Shown piece by piece: positions 7,467-17,295 of a DNA stretch of 64,000 bases; the first letter of the stretch is position 1; each line of letters starts with the position of its first letter. The DNA is taken from NCBI RefSeq assembly GCF_003812745.1, contig NZ_CP033831.1:3658001-3722000 (forward strand). The letters are read 5' to 3'. Below the pieces are notes generated by a model. That model had not been told where the DNA came from and ran no database searches. It worked only from the letters and a program-made list of their open reading frames with translations. This DNA comes from Serratia sp. FDAARGOS_506. GTDB taxonomy: Bacteria; Pseudomonadota; Gammaproteobacteria; Enterobacterales; Enterobacteriaceae. The position numbers and the translations under genes are program-made.

Positions 7467-7864
7467 CTATGCCTGCGTTCGGCGTCTTCGAGGGCACCCA
7501 ACACCGTGCTCATCTCCGACTTCTCTTCTCTGCCATAACCTCATAAAGGACGGGTTGCCCGGTAGCTGCCAGCTCAGGTGTTGACCCTGGGCGCGCATCA
7601 CCGGCTGCCGAGCAAGGCGGCGTTGTCAGGGGCAACCGGCCAGGGAAGGCCGGTTGAGGCGAGACTAACAGGGACGTTTGTCGCAGCCGACCCGCCCGAC
7701 AACGCAGACGCGGCGAGGGTATCCGCATAGCGGACAGACGGTGTTAAGCAAAGGCGCGGGTGGAGGGGCCGCGCCTTCGGCCCCTCCCATTGCCGTTCGC
7801 TACGGCATCAGAGAAATGAGAGAGTTTTACGGCAATGAGGCTGCACGAAACACACAAAGATGGG
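7467..7864. repeat. Mosaic of further hairpin modules
   Basis: No convincing gene is present. The stretch carries CAACCGGCC/GGCCGGTTG at 7633-7656, TCCGC/GCGGA near 7721-7733, and at about 7752-7790 a third, partial copy of the central GC-rich hairpin of the repeat. In that third copy the outer arm pairs read GGA/TCC instead of CCA/TGG, so both sides changed together and pairing is kept. Confidence 0.65.
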
Positions 7865-7900
7865 ATAAAAAATGCCAGTCAGGCTTAACTGACTGGCATT
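7865..7900 (-). terminator. Rho-independent terminator of dtpA
   Basis: On the minus strand an 11-bp stem, AATGCCAGTCA with its complement, and a short loop are followed directly by TTTTTTATCCC. It lies 46 bp past the dtpA stop. Confidence 0.9.
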
Positions 7901-7946
7901 AGGGCGTTAACCCCGGCGTTTTTATTTACGTTCAACTTGTCGGCGA

Positions 7947-9461
7947 TCAGCGAGCCGCGGTGGCTTCCAGCGCTTTCTGATTGGCATCTTCGGTGGTGTC
8001 CAGCGTCATGCGGTACAGTTTCGGCGCGGTCAGCATCATCAGAATAGCGATGACGGCGGTGACGATGCCGATTTGCATAAACACATGGCTGTAGATGGCC
8101 AGCGAAGCGTGCGCGTCGTTGATGTCGCTCGGGACTGCGGTCAGACCGGCAACCTTACCGGCGATCAGCGCGGCGGCGGCGGTGGTCAGGAACCAGGAGC
8201 CCATGATGAAGCCCATCAGACGCTGCGGCACCAGCTGTGCCACCATCGCCAGACCCAGGCCGGAAATCATCAGCTCGCCGATGCTCTGCAGCGCGTAGCT
8301 CAGGATCAGCCAGTTGACTGAGACGATGCCCTGTTCGTTGGCGAAGCTGGCGCCCCACGGCAGCACCAGGAAGGCGCAGGAGCACAGGATCATGCCGAAA
8401 GCGAACTTGTGCGGCATCGGCAGGCGATCGCCCATTTTGTTATACAGCGCGGCCAGAATCGGGCTGGCGAGCATGATCCAGAACGGGTTCAGCGCCTGGT
8501 ACTGCTCCGGCTCGAAGGCGACGCCGAAGATGCTGTGTTCCACGTTGTGGATGGCAAAGAAGTTCAGCGAGGTTGGCATCTGGCTGTACAGTACGAAGAA
8601 CACCACCGCTTCCAGCATCAGCAGGAAGGCGACGATCATCTTGCGGCGTGCGGCGCCGTGCAGGGCGAAGGTTTCCTTGGCGAATACCAGAACGATGCCG
8701 GCGGAAACGAGGGCCAGCGCCCAGCGCGCAATCACCTGGTTGTGCAGCAGCCAGCTGGACACGGCAACCAGCGCCACGATGCCGACCAGCACCATCAGCA
8801 GTTTCGGCAGATGCAGCGGCTTGAAGTCAGGTTTAGAACCGTTTTCCTTCACCCACTTGTGGCACATCATAAAGTTGACCAGGGTGATCAGCATGCCGAC
8901 CACGCTCAGGGAGAACGCCACGCTCCAGCCGTATTTCGCCGCCAGCCACGGAGTCGCCAGCATGGAGAAGAAGGAACCGATATTCACCGACATGTAGTAC
9001 ATGGTGAAGGCGCCGTCGATACGCGGATCGTCTTTCTCATAGCAGGTGGACAGCAGGGAGGATGGGTTGGCCTTGAACAGGCCGCTGCCCACGGCGATGG
9101 TCGCCATACCCATGTAGACCCAGAAGATGTCGTGGCCGGAGTAGGCTACCATGGCGTAACCGGCGGCCAGCACCAGCGCGCCGAGCACGATCACGCGTTT
9201 GGCGCCCAGCACCTTGTCGCCCAGCCAGCCGCCGATGGCGACGAAGCCGTATACCAGGGCACTGAAGGAAGAGAACAGGGTGATGGAGTCGGCTTCGCTC
9301 ATGCCGAGCATCTTGACCAGATAAACCGCCATGATGCCTTGCAGGCCGTAATAGCCGAAACGCTCCCACAGTTCGATCGAGAAGATCAGATAGAACGCTT
9401 TCGGTTGTTTGAACGCGTTAAGGCTAACGCTCTCCGGGTGTTGGTTGTTTGCTGTTGACAC
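7947..9461 (-). CDS. dtpA: Proton-dependent di/tripeptide permease
   Basis: A 504-residue POT/PTR-family transporter of the inner membrane with about 14 hydrophobic segments. It is nearly collinear with E. coli DtpA (TppB), which imports di- and tripeptides with protons. The proton-coupling signature E-x-x-E-R-F is intact in [10 protein letters not shown] (residues 30-39). The reading frame starts with GTG at 9461, preceded by AGAGG about 6 bp upstream. As in E. coli it follows nth, but the gst gene found there is absent. In E. coli dtpA is OmpR-dependent, and the 600-bp upstream region here is AT-rich and could hold such control. A strong terminator follows the gene. Confidence 0.97.
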   Translation of the reverse strand: MSTANNQHPESVSLNAFKQPKAFYLIFSIELWERFGYYGLQGIMAVYLVKMLGMSEADSITLFSSFSALVYGFVAIGGWLGDKVLGAKRVIVLGALVLAAGYAMVAYSGHDIFWVYMGMATIAVGSGLFKANPSSLLSTCYEKDDPRIDGAFTMYYMSVNIGSFFSMLATPWLAAKYGWSVAFSLSVVGMLITLVNFMMCHKWVKENGSKPDFKPLHLPKLLMVLVGIVALVAVSSWLLHNQVIARWALALVSAGIVLVFAKETFALHGAARRKMIVAFLLMLEAVVFFVLYSQMPTSLNFFAIHNVEHSIFGVAFEPEQYQALNPFWIMLASPILAALYNKMGDRLPMPHKFAFGMILCSCAFLVLPWGASFANEQGIVSVNWLILSYALQSIGELMISGLGLAMVAQLVPQRLMGFIMGSWFLTTAAAALIAGKVAGLTAVPSDINDAHASLAIYSHVFMQIGIVTAVIAILMMLTAPKLYRMTLDTTEDANQKALEATAAR

Positions 9462-10067
9462 TGGTACCTCTGTTTTTTCGCAGCCCGTCTTTGGAGGACG
9501 GGAAAGTACAAAAGTTGATGCGGAACGGCATCCTTTTGCGTTGTTATAGGATGGGGACGGCGGTTAATGTTCACTATCTTTGTCAACGTGGCAAGCTGTT
9601 TGTCATATTCGGTTACATTTAACACCCGCAGGATTATGCTGCGATGTTGCAAATGTTATGCAGTATTAACTTTCGGGTTTTCATGGTTTACCGATTTTTT
9701 GTTTTGATTAAAAGCTATACGGATTTTAAACAGTGGTATATTCTGCTGAATTGCTATTTCTTAGCGCATCAGTATATGTATGGTTATTAATCCGTTGGAA
9801 TGTTGTGCATATGGCGCGTTTTGTAAAATTATAGAAATTTAGGAAAACGGTGCTGGCATTTGTGAACGCCTTGTGATCCTAAAATCGTGAAGTTCACCGC
9901 AATTTTCGACTAATTTTTCGCTTGAAAATAACACGACACTGAGTTTTTCACTGAAAACCGCGATAACGCCGGGGTTACTGCTGCGCGATATCACATTTCC
10001 GATAAAAAAGAGGCGCTGGCGGGGGAGAGAGGAAGCGACGGGGTACGGTTTGCCGCACCCCACAGAC
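9462..10067. promoter_or_regulatory. Long dtpA leader/promoter region without a gene
   Basis: About 600 bp separate dtpA from nth. The stretch 9650-9850 is clearly AT-rich compared with the surroundings and probably holds the dtpA promoter. GTTACATTTAACAC near 9612 loosely resembles half of an OmpR site, but I would not call it. A hairpin GGGGTACGG/CCGCACCCC at 10040-10061 lies just past the nth stop and may end the rsx-nth transcript, although no T-run follows it closely. No open frame here looks real. Confidence 0.5.
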
Positions 10068-10709
10068 TCAGGATTCCGGATAAACCTTTTCTTTATACTC
10101 ACACAGATCTTCGATAATGCACGAGCCACAGCGCGGTTTACGCGCGATGCAGGTATAGCGGCCGTGCAGGATCAGCCAGTGGTGGCAATCGACCTTGAAT
10201 TCGGCGGGCACTACCTTTAACAGTTTCTCTTCCACCTGATCGACGTTCTTGCCCGGCGCAAACTGGGTGCGGTTGCATACCCGGAAGATATGGGTGTCTA
10301 CAGCGATGGTCGCCCAGCCGAAGGCGGTGTTGAGCACCACGTTGGCGGTCTTGCGACCGACGCCCGGCAGCGCCTCCAGCGCGGCGCGATCCTCCGGCAC
10401 TTCGCCACCGTGCAGCTCTAGCAGCATGCGGCAAGTTTTGATCACGTTTTCGGCCTTGCTGTTGAACAAGCCAATGGTCTTGATGTACTCCTTGATGCCA
10501 TCAACTCCCAGCGCCAGCATGGCGGCGGGGGTGTTGGCGACCGGATAAAGTTTGGCGGTCGCCTTGTTGACGCTCACGTCGGTGGCTTGCGCAGACAGCA
10601 GCACCGCAATCAGCAGCTCAAACGGCGTGGTATACACCAGCTCGGTGGTCGGGTGCGGGTTGTTGTCGCGCAGCCGGGTCAGAATTTCCAGTCGCTTTTG
10701 CTTGTTCAT
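10068..10709 (-). CDS. nth: Endonuclease III (DNA glycosylase/AP lyase)
   Basis: A 213-residue base-excision repair enzyme that removes oxidised pyrimidines such as thymine glycol and nicks the abasic site. The helix-hairpin-helix LPGVGRK ends in the catalytic Lys120, and Asp138 lies in AVDTH. The [4Fe-4S] cluster ligands Cys187, 194, 197 and 203 have the usual 6-2-5 spacing. All positions match the E. coli enzyme. Its ATG overlaps the rsxE stop (TGATG), so it is the last gene of the rsxDGE-nth transcript, as in E. coli. Confidence 0.98.
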   Translation of the reverse strand: MNKQKRLEILTRLRDNNPHPTTELVYTTPFELLIAVLLSAQATDVSVNKATAKLYPVANTPAAMLALGVDGIKEYIKTIGLFNSKAENVIKTCRMLLELHGGEVPEDRAALEALPGVGRKTANVVLNTAFGWATIAVDTHIFRVCNRTQFAPGKNVDQVEEKLLKVVPAEFKVDCHHWLILHGRYTCIARKPRCGSCIIEDLCEYKEKVYPES

Positions 10710-11407
10710 CAGGCCTTCTCAACACGTCCTTGTTCCAGCAGCGGCTCCACCGCCACGGCGCGGGCTTTGCGCGCCTTCATTTTTTCGTCGATCAGGTATT
10801 TGACCGCCAGCAGCAGCCCCAGGCCGATAAAGGCGCCCGGCGGCAGCATCGCCAGCAGGAACGGGCTGTCGAAATGCACCACTTCGATGCGCAGCGACTT
10901 GGCCCAGCCGCCCAGCAGTTGATCGGCGCCGTCGAACAGCGTGCCGTTGCCCAACAGTTCGCGCATCGAGCCCAGCGTTACCATTACGCCGGTGGCGCCG
11001 AGGCCGATGGCCATGCCGTCCAGCGCTGAGAGGCCGACCGGTTTCCGTGCTGCCACCGCTTCGGCGCGGCCCACCACGATGCAGTTGGTTACGATCAGCG
11101 GAATAAAGATCCCGAGCGATTGATACAGGCCGAAGGCATAGGCGTTGATCAGCATTTGCACGATGCTCACCACCGCGGCGATGATCATCACGTAGATCGG
11201 AATGCGCACCTCGCTTGGCACCCAGCGGCGCACCGCCGAGATGGAGGCGTTGGTCAACGTCAGCACCAGCGTGGTGGCCAGCCCCAGGCCGAGCGCATTG
11301 GTGACGGTGGAGGTCACCGCCAGCAGCGGACACATGCCCAGCAGCTGCACCAGGGCGGAGTTGTTCTTCCACAACCCCTGGACGATCAATTCTTTGGCTT
11401 CACTCAT
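10709..11407 (-). CDS. rsxE: Rsx/Rnf electron transport complex subunit E
   Basis: A 232-residue polytopic inner-membrane subunit of the Rnf-type complex. The complex couples electron transfer from NADH or ferredoxin to ion movement, and in E. coli it helps re-reduce SoxR. The sequence starts [20 protein letters not shown], has about six hydrophobic segments and is homologous to rsxA in the same window. The ATG at 11407 follows GGAG and overlaps the rsxG stop by 4 bp. A start 5 codons upstream is less likely. Its stop overlaps nth. Confidence 0.96.
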   Translation of the reverse strand: MSEAKELIVQGLWKNNSALVQLLGMCPLLAVTSTVTNALGLGLATTLVLTLTNASISAVRRWVPSEVRIPIYVMIIAAVVSIVQMLINAYAFGLYQSLGIFIPLIVTNCIVVGRAEAVAARKPVGLSALDGMAIGLGATGVMVTLGSMRELLGNGTLFDGADQLLGGWAKSLRIEVVHFDSPFLLAMLPPGAFIGLGLLLAVKYLIDEKMKARKARAVAVEPLLEQGRVEKA

Positions 11408-12033
11408 TCGCTGGCTCCACACGCAGGTAAGCTTTCAAGTTTAGGCGGCAGCGTTTCCATATACAACGCCGTGCGGCGTACCGCATTGACCACCGCTCGC
11501 GGGGTGATGGTGGCGCCGGTGAACTGATCGAACATGCCGCCGTCTTTCTTCACCGCCCAGCGCTTATCGTCCGGGCCTTCGATTTTCTTGCCGCTGAAGA
11601 AGGAAATCCAGTCGGAAATGCGCAGTTCGATTTTGTCCCCCAGCCCCGGGGTTTCGTGGTGCTCAATCACGCGGGTGCCGAGCACCGTGCCGTTGAAATC
11701 GGCGCCGACCAGCAGCTTGATGGCGCCGGAGTAACCGTCCGGTGCGGTGGTTTCCAGCGCGGCGGCGGTCGGTTGCCCGTTTTTGCGTGCCAGGTACAAG
11801 CGGTGCGGGGCGCTGTTGCCCAGCGCCGGATCGCTGACCAGGAAACATTCGTTCTGCATGACGTTGTCGTAGTTCTCCGGCGGCACCACCTGATCGAGCA
11901 GCGCTTTTTGCTGCAGCGCCGCCTGATGGGCGATGGTGCTTTTCGTCAGGGTATAGACGACGGCGGTCAGGCCGGTAGTGACCGCCGCGAACACCGCCAG
12001 CGTGGTGCCGTGCTTTCTCATGGAATTTAGCAT
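11404..12033 (-). CDS. rsxG: Rsx/Rnf electron transport complex subunit G (flavoprotein)
   Basis: A 209-residue protein with one N-terminal membrane anchor (about residues 9-30) and a periplasmic FMN-binding domain. The covalent FMN attachment signature is present as TGATITP near residue 180, where the second Thr is the expected phosphoester-linked residue. TAAGGAG precedes the ATG. It lies 9 bp after rsxD and overlaps rsxE by 4 bp, consistent with one translationally coupled transcript. Confidence 0.96.
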   Translation of the reverse strand: MLNSMRKHGTTLAVFAAVTTGLTAVVYTLTKSTIAHQAALQQKALLDQVVPPENYDNVMQNECFLVSDPALGNSAPHRLYLARKNGQPTAAALETTAPDGYSGAIKLLVGADFNGTVLGTRVIEHHETPGLGDKIELRISDWISFFSGKKIEGPDDKRWAVKKDGGMFDQFTGATITPRAVVNAVRRTALYMETLPPKLESLPACGASE

Positions 12034-12042
12034 GGCGGCTCC

Positions 12043-13128
12043 TTAGCGATGGCCGTACACGCGCGGCTGCGTGTAGTGGTCGATTAACGGGACGGTGATA
12101 TTGGCCAACAGCACGGCGAAGGCCACGCCGTCAGGATAGCCGCCATAGACGCGGATCAGCCACACCAGCACGCCGATCAGCGCGCCGTAGATCAAACGGC
12201 CCTTCGGCGTGGTGGAGGCGCTGACCGGGTCGGTGGCGATAAAGAATGCGCCCAGCATGCTGGCGCCGGAGAACAGGTGGATCAGCGGCGAAGCCTGATG
12301 CGCCGGATCGATCCACCAGGCCAGGCCAGAACAGAAGGCGATGGCGGCCAACATGCTGAAAGGGATTTGCCAATGGATCAGACGGCGCGCCAGCATAAAC
12401 AGGCCGCCGGCCAGGAAGCCGAGGTTGACCCACTGCCAGCCGATGCCGGCCAGCACGCCGCCGAACAGCGGCTGCTGCAATACCTGTTCCACACTGTGGC
12501 CGCTGCGCAGGCCGGTTTTGAAACCGTCGAGCGGCGTGGCCTGGCTGATGCCGTCCACGCCCATCTGCAGTTCGTGCAGCGTCGCGCCTTGTGAGGTATG
12601 GCCGCTGAAAATGGCCAGCAGCGTGTCGTGGAGCGACAGCGCGGTGGCGCGCAGCTCATCCGGCGGCAGCCAGCTGGTCATCTGTACCGGGAAGGAGATC
12701 AGCAATACCACGTAACCGACCATTGCCGGGTTGAACGGGTTCTGCCCGAGGCCGCCGTACAGCTGCTTGGCGATGACGATGGCGAAGAAAGTACCGATGA
12801 CGATCATCCACCAGGGTGCCAGTGGCGGCAGGCTGATACCGAGCAGCAGCGCGGTCAGCAGGGCGGAGTTATCCGCCAGCCGGCTGCGCACCGGCAGCTT
12901 GCGCAGCTTGAGGATCGCGCCTTCCGCCGCCAGCGCGACGATAGCCGCCAGCGCCATCTGAATCAATACGCCGTAGCCGAAAAACCAAATCTGCGCCGCG
13001 ATGCCGGGAATGCACGCCAACATGACCCACAGCATGATGCGGCTGGTGCTTTGCTGGTTGTGGGTGAAAGGCGAGCTGGCGATGTGTAAGCCTTTGGCGG
13101 CTGTGGGTGATACCGGCCTGAACTTCAT
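12043..13128 (-). CDS. rsxD: Rsx/Rnf electron transport complex subunit D (flavoprotein)
   Basis: A 361-residue polytopic membrane subunit. [20 protein letters not shown] (about residues 122-141) and the covalent-FMN region [11 protein letters not shown], with Thr near 198, match E. coli RsxD. The N-terminus is about 10 residues longer than in E. coli. There is no clear Shine-Dalgarno before the ATG. Unlike in E. coli, the gene is not preceded by rsxC. A 359-bp gap and a divergent regulator gene separate them, so rsxDGE-nth must be driven by its own promoter or by rare read-through. Confidence 0.95.
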   Translation of the reverse strand: MKFRPVSPTAAKGLHIASSPFTHNQQSTSRIMLWVMLACIPGIAAQIWFFGYGVLIQMALAAIVALAAEGAILKLRKLPVRSRLADNSALLTALLLGISLPPLAPWWMIVIGTFFAIVIAKQLYGGLGQNPFNPAMVGYVVLLISFPVQMTSWLPPDELRATALSLHDTLLAIFSGHTSQGATLHELQMGVDGISQATPLDGFKTGLRSGHSVEQVLQQPLFGGVLAGIGWQWVNLGFLAGGLFMLARRLIHWQIPFSMLAAIAFCSGLAWWIDPAHQASPLIHLFSGASMLGAFFIATDPVSASTTPKGRLIYGALIGVLVWLIRVYGGYPDGVAFAVLLANITVPLIDHYTQPRVYGHR

Positions 13129-13487
13129 AGAGTAACGATACCTTCTGCGCCGCGCCTGCGGCAGTTTCGATGCGCCGTAAAGCGCGGCAAAAATGATAGC
13201 CGAGCATTCTACCTGATTCGATGCGAGGGTAATACGCCTTAATAATAGGGATATTCAGCTTTTCGCATTCACGGCGATCGGGGTGATGCGATTTGATTTT
13301 TTTTGGCTGGAAAATGGGCTAACGTGAGGAATTGTCAGTGGAACTTGTGCCGCTATCGACCGCAAAAAACCGGGTAACCGTATGAATGAGATATGATTTT
13401 TCTCCAAGTTTTCGCACAAAATAACAACTTTCACATAATCTGTGTAGGTTACTATCGCGACATTATTGAGTTAGTGAATCCATAATA
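13129..13487. promoter_or_regulatory. Divergent promoter region of rsxD and the rob-like gene
   Basis: This 359-bp gap is AT-richer than its flanks and contains no gene. It must hold a promoter for the rob-like gene and probably one for rsxDGE-nth. TTCGCACAAAATAACAACTT at 13411-13430 has a GCAC core and partial agreement with the MarA/SoxS/Rob box, a weak candidate for autoregulation. TACTAT at about 13450 could be a -10. Confidence 0.45.
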
Positions 13488-14381
13488 ATGACAAATGAAG
13501 ACATTTTTTTTATTGAAGAGCTAATTGAGTGGGTGGAGATACATCTGGAGAAACGGCCAAACCTGGATGAAGTCGCGCGTATTTCGGGCTATTCCAAGTG
13601 GCATCTGCAGCGTAAATTCAAGCGTATTACCGGCATTCAACTCGCCACCTATATCCGTTCGCGCATCCTGACGCGCGCCGCGGTGGCGCTGCGCATCACC
13701 CGTCGCTCGATCATCGACATTTCCGATGAGCTGGGCTTCGACTCGCAGCAGACCTTTACCCGCATGTTCAAGCAGCGCTTCAATATCACCCCCAATCGCT
13801 ACCGCGCGATGGAGCACTGGGACGTGAAAAACCTGATGCCGCGCTTTAACTTCGAAGCCAGCTACGGCGCCGGATATTATCCGGAGGTGAAGCGGTTGAC
13901 GTTGCCCGAGATGCAGCTGGTCGGCTTCACGCGCCGGCTGGATTTCGCCTCCGAACAGGAGCTGGAGTACTCTTCCTGCATGGCGATGAAAGACGAGATT
14001 TTCAACGACTTCTTCAAGGGGCTGCACGTCGACTGCCGGCGGATTTACAGTATCTATTCCCCCCATGCCGGGGAAGGCGACGAGCTGTCGTCCACGTTGG
14101 TGATGGCGGTCGATCCCGAACACAAGAAGGATATTCTTTCTAACCATCAGATAGACACCTTCCATCTGCCAAGCCGCGAGTTTATCTCCATCAACCATAA
14201 AGGTACGGCGAAAGAGTGTCTGCAGTTTTTCGGTTACCTGATGTCGCATGTGATGCCGGGGCTGAAGGATGAGGTGCGCGGCAGTATGGAAATGGAGATC
14301 ATTCAAACCAAAGAGTGGAATCCGGAATCTAAACTGCGTCAGATTGAGGTGGATTACACCTACCTGATCTCTATCGATTAA
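13488..14381 (+). CDS. Rob-like AraC/XylS regulator inserted in the rsx operon
   Basis: A 297-residue regulator with the layout of E. coli Rob (289 residues). An N-terminal pair of AraC-type helix-turn-helices spans about residues 8-108, with SGYSKWHLQRKFKRITG and ELGFDSQQTFTRMFKQRF matching the Rob/MarA/SoxS recognition regions. A C-terminal GyrI-like effector domain spans about 125-295. MarA and SoxS lack that second domain, so Rob is the closest relative by architecture. Members of this group act on marboxes of antioxidant and efflux genes. The gene lies between rsxC and rsxD on the opposite strand and thereby splits the operon. It is convergent with rsxC, with a terminator hairpin between. 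The true rob is expected elsewhere, so this is probably a paralogue. Confidence 0.88.
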   Translation: MTNEDIFFIEELIEWVEIHLEKRPNLDEVARISGYSKWHLQRKFKRITGIQLATYIRSRILTRAAVALRITRRSIIDISDELGFDSQQTFTRMFKQRFNITPNRYRAMEHWDVKNLMPRFNFEASYGAGYYPEVKRLTLPEMQLVGFTRRLDFASEQELEYSSCMAMKDEIFNDFFKGLHVDCRRIYSIYSPHAGEGDELSSTLVMAVDPEHKKDILSNHQIDTFHLPSREFISINHKGTAKECLQFFGYLMSHVMPGLKDEVRGSMEMEIIQTKEWNPESKLRQIEVDYTYLISID

Positions 14382-14382
14382 A

Positions 14383-14422
14383 CGGCGCCAGGCGTAGGCC
14401 CGGCGCCGCTCCGATCATTTTT
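14383..14422 (+). terminator. Terminator between the rob-like gene and rsxC
   Basis: CGGCGCC at 14383-14389 pairs with GGCGCCG at 14402-14408, and a T-run (ATTTTT) follows at 14417-14422 inside the last codons of rsxC. The hairpin is symmetric and may also slow transcripts leaving rsxC toward rsxD. Confidence 0.6.
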
Positions 14423-16730
14423 CTTCCGTTGTGGCCGCCAGCGATTCCCTGGCGGCTTTTTTGGCTTTGGCGCGGGCGATAGCCGCCGCGACCGCCGCCT
14501 TGCGCGGGTCTTCCTCGGCGGTTGCCGGCGCCGTTTCTGCTGATTCAGGGGCGTCCGTCTGCTGCGCCTCTTTCTTGGCTTTGGCGCGGGCGATAGCCGC
14601 CGCGACCGCCGCCTTGCGTGGATCTTCCTCGGCGGTTGCCGGCGCCGTTTCCGCCGGTGCAGGAGCGTCTGCCTGCTGCGCCGCTTTCTTGGCTTTGGCG
14701 CGGGCGATAGCCGCCGCGACCGCCGCCTTGCGCGGGTCTTCCTCGGCGGTTGCCGGCGTCGTTTCCTCTGGAGCAGGAGCGTCTGCCTGCTGCGCCGCTT
14801 TCTTGGCCTTTACACGCGCCAGGGCGGCAGCGACCGCTGCCTTGCGCGGGTCTTCCTCAGTGGTTGCCGGCGTCGTTTCCGCCGGCGCAGGGGTGTCCGC
14901 CTGCTGCTCTGCTTTTTTGGCTTTGACGCGCGCGAGGGCGGCAGCGACCGCCGCCTTGCGCGGATCGTCCTCTGTTGCGGCAGGGGCGGTGTCGTCTGCG
15001 GCCGGCGCTTCTTTGCGTGCTTTCACGCGGGCCAGCGCCGCGGCCACGGCGGCTTTACGCGCGTCGTCGCCGGAGTTTGCCGATGGTGTCTCTGTTTCCG
15101 CCTCGGCAGCCAACTGGGCGCGGCGTTCGCGCGCCTGCGCTTTACGCGCTTCGCGGGCGGCGATCATCTCGCTGTTATCCGGCTGCTGGCCGTCGACCGG
15201 CGTGACCGCCGCTTCGGCATTTTTGCTGCGCACGCGTGCCAATGCGGCCTGCACCGCGCCCTGATCGTCGTCGGTCAGTTTGACGGCGGCCTTTTTGTGC
15301 CGCTCTTCGCGCGCCAGCTTCTCGCGCTCCAAACGGGCCAGTTTGGCTTCGTAACGCGCCTTGGCCTCGGCGGTGCGCGCCGCCTCCAAATCGATCGCCT
15401 TGATCTCGGCCTTTTCCTGGCGGTAGTACTGCACCAGCGGGATGTTGCTGGGGCAGACAAACGCGCAGGCGCCGCATTCGATGCAATCGAACAGGTTATG
15501 GTTGCGCGCCTTGTCGTGCTCTTGTCCGCGGCTGAACCAGTACAGCTGCTGCGGCAGCAGCCCAGCAGGGCAAGCGTCTACGCACAGGCCGCAGCGGATG
15601 CAGGACTGCTCCGGCTCCTGCGGCGTCATTTCATCGACCGTCGGTGCCAGAATGCAGTTGCTGATCTTAACGATTGGCACGTTCAGCGCGGGCAGGGTGA
15701 AGCCCATCAGCGGGCCGCCCATGACCACCATCTGCTGCGCCTGCGGGCGGAAACCGGCGAAGTCTAGCAGGTGCTGCACTGGCGTACCGATGCGCGCCCA
15801 CAGGTTGCCCGGGCGTTCGATAGCGTCGCCGGTCAGGGTCACCACGCGTTCAATCAGCGGTTCGCCGTCGACGATCGCCCGCTTGATGGCGAAGGCGGTG
15901 CCGACGTTCTGCATCAGCACGCCGATGGCGGAGGAGTGCTTGCCGTGCGGTACTTCTTTGCCAGTCAGGATCTTGGTCAGCTGCTTGGCGCCGCCGGACG
16001 GGTATTTGGTCGGGATGACGCGCAGCGCAATGCTGGACTGGCCGCGCAGCGCCTGTTTCAGCGCCGCAATCGCTTCCGGTTTGTTGTCTTCGATGCCGAT
16101 CAGCGTGATCTTGGGCTGCAGAATGTGTTGCAGGATCTGTGTGCCTTCGATGATCTGGTCGGCATGTTCCTGCATCAGGCGATCGTCGGCGGTGATGTAA
16201 GGCTCGCACTCGGCGGCGTTGAGGATCAGCGTTTCCACACCGCTCATGCCGCCCTGCAGTTTGCTGGCGGTCGGGAAACCGGCGCCGCCCAGACCGGCGA
16301 TGCCGGCCTGATGAATACGTTGAATCAGCTCTGCGGCGGGCGCTTGGCGGTAGTCCGCCACCGGATCGCGTTCGCACCAGCGGTCTTCCCCGTCCGCCTC
16401 GATAATCACGCACAGCTCCGACAGCCCGGACGGGTGAGCGGTGATATGCGGCGTGATAGCGCTGACGGTACCCGAGGTCGGGGCGTGCACCGGCACGGTG
16501 CGGCCGCGGCCGACGGTCAGCGGCTGGCCTTTCAACACCCGATCGCCGGCGTTGACGCACAGTTCGCCTTCCGGCCCCAGATGCTGCTGCAGCGGGATGA
16601 TAAAGGTCTTGGGCAGGGGAGCGACACGCAGCGGCGCACCGCTCGACTGAGTCTTCATTTCCGGTGGATGGATCCCGCCGTCGAAATCCCAGATCCGGTC
16701 TTTTTTAAAGGCGGCGAACAGATTAAGCAT
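14415..16730 (-). CDS. rsxC: Rsx/Rnf electron transport complex subunit C, with repeat tail
   Basis: A 771-residue peripheral subunit. The N-terminal two thirds are RnfC: an NADH/FMN-type domain ([13 protein letters not shown] near residue 150) and two [4Fe-4S] motifs, [12 protein letters not shown] (about 380) and [12 protein letters not shown] (about 419). The C-terminal part is a low-complexity Ala/Lys/Glu-rich tail built from six copies of a 38-residue unit, [18 protein letters not shown] plus an acidic, Pro-rich linker. Enterobacterial RsxC proteins usually carry such a tail of variable length. The ATG overlaps the rsxB stop by 8 bp. It is the last gene of the rsxABC half, because a rob-like gene lies where rsxD would follow. 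Confidence 0.96.
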   Translation of the reverse strand: MLNLFAAFKKDRIWDFDGGIHPPEMKTQSSGAPLRVAPLPKTFIIPLQQHLGPEGELCVNAGDRVLKGQPLTVGRGRTVPVHAPTSGTVSAITPHITAHPSGLSELCVIIEADGEDRWCERDPVADYRQAPAAELIQRIHQAGIAGLGGAGFPTASKLQGGMSGVETLILNAAECEPYITADDRLMQEHADQIIEGTQILQHILQPKITLIGIEDNKPEAIAALKQALRGQSSIALRVIPTKYPSGGAKQLTKILTGKEVPHGKHSSAIGVLMQNVGTAFAIKRAIVDGEPLIERVVTLTGDAIERPGNLWARIGTPVQHLLDFAGFRPQAQQMVVMGGPLMGFTLPALNVPIVKISNCILAPTVDEMTPQEPEQSCIRCGLCVDACPAGLLPQQLYWFSRGQEHDKARNHNLFDCIECGACAFVCPSNIPLVQYYRQEKAEIKAIDLEAARTAEAKARYEAKLARLEREKLAREERHKKAAVKLTDDDQGAVQAALARVRSKNAEAAVTPVDGQQPDNSEMIAAREARKAQARERRAQLAAEAETETPSANSGDDARKAAVAAALARVKARKEAPAADDTAPAATEDDPRKAAVAAALARVKAKKAEQQADTPAPAETTPATTEEDPRKAAVAAALARVKAKKAAQQADAPAPEETTPATAEEDPRKAAVAAAIARAKAKKAAQQADAPAPAETAPATAEEDPRKAAVAAAIARAKAKKEAQQTDAPESAETAPATAEEDPRKAAVAAAIARAKAKKAARESLAATTEEK
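14424..15070 (-). repeat. Tandem 114-bp repeats in rsxC
   Basis: Six units of 114 bp (38 codons, the outer ones partly degenerate) encode the RsxC tail. Corresponding points, for example ACCGCCGCCT at 14491 and 14605, are exactly 114 bp apart. Inner copies are close enough for slipped-strand or recombinational changes in copy number. Confidence 0.85.
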
Positions 16731-17295
16731 GTTGCTCCACGTGGATCACTTGCACCGGGATCGTCTTCATGTCCCACTTCCAGTTGGCGGTGGTGGTGGC
16801 GACCGGTCTCATTTCAATACAGTCGGTAGGGCAAGGGGCGACGCACAGATCGCAGCCGGTACAGAGGTCGGTAATGACGGTATGCATGGCGCGGGTGGCG
16901 CCGACAATGGCGTCTACCGGGCAGGCCTGAATGCACTTGGTGCAGCCGATGCAGTTGGCCTCGTCGATATAGGCCACCTTACGCTCCGGCTCGGCGGCGG
17001 CTTCGCTGCCTAGCGGCTGCGGTTCGACGTTGAGCAGCTCGGCCAGCTTCAGCATTACCTGTTCGCCGCCCGGCGCGCATTTGTTGATCATCTCGCCGTT
17101 GGCGACCGCCTCGGCGTAGGGGCGGCAACCGGGGTAGCCGCACTGGCCACATTGGCTCTGCGGCAGGATCGCGTCGACCTGCTCGGCGACCGGATCCTCT
17201 TCCACCTCAAAACGGCGCGCGGCGTAGCCCAGCACCAATCCGAACAGCAGCCCGAGCGCGCTCAAAGCCGCGATAGCTATCCACAACGCAGTCAT
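16723..17295 (-). CDS. rsxB: Rsx/Rnf electron transport complex subunit B (ferredoxin-like)
   Basis: A 190-residue iron-sulfur subunit. An N-terminal membrane helix (about residues 4-26) is followed by a first cluster motif, [10 protein letters not shown] with a further Cys downstream, and two ferredoxin-type [4Fe-4S] motifs, [12 protein letters not shown] and [12 protein letters not shown]. It passes electrons between the flavin subunits and the membrane core. The start codon overlaps the rsxA stop (TAATG), and the 3' end overlaps rsxC. Confidence 0.97.
   Translation of the reverse strand: MTALWIAIAALSALGLLFGLVLGYAARRFEVEEDPVAEQVDAILPQSQCGQCGYPGCRPYAEAVANGEMINKCAPGGEQVMLKLAELLNVEPQPLGSEAAAEPERKVAYIDEANCIGCTKCIQACPVDAIVGATRAMHTVITDLCTGCDLCVAPCPTDCIEMRPVATTTANWKWDMKTIPVQVIHVEQHA

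Noticed and set aside
9839-10129. 96-codon frame on the minus strand past nth
   Set aside because: It overlaps the nth 3' end in another frame, has no ribosome-binding site and no recognisable family. The rest is AT-rich promoter DNA.
14424-15070. CRISPR-like array
   Set aside because: The repeats are coding, 114 bp long and contiguous without unique spacers.
14431-15264. 277-codon Ala/Ser-rich frame antisense to rsxC
   Set aside because: It is the shadow of the rsxC tandem repeats, and its regularity comes from the repeat on the other strand.
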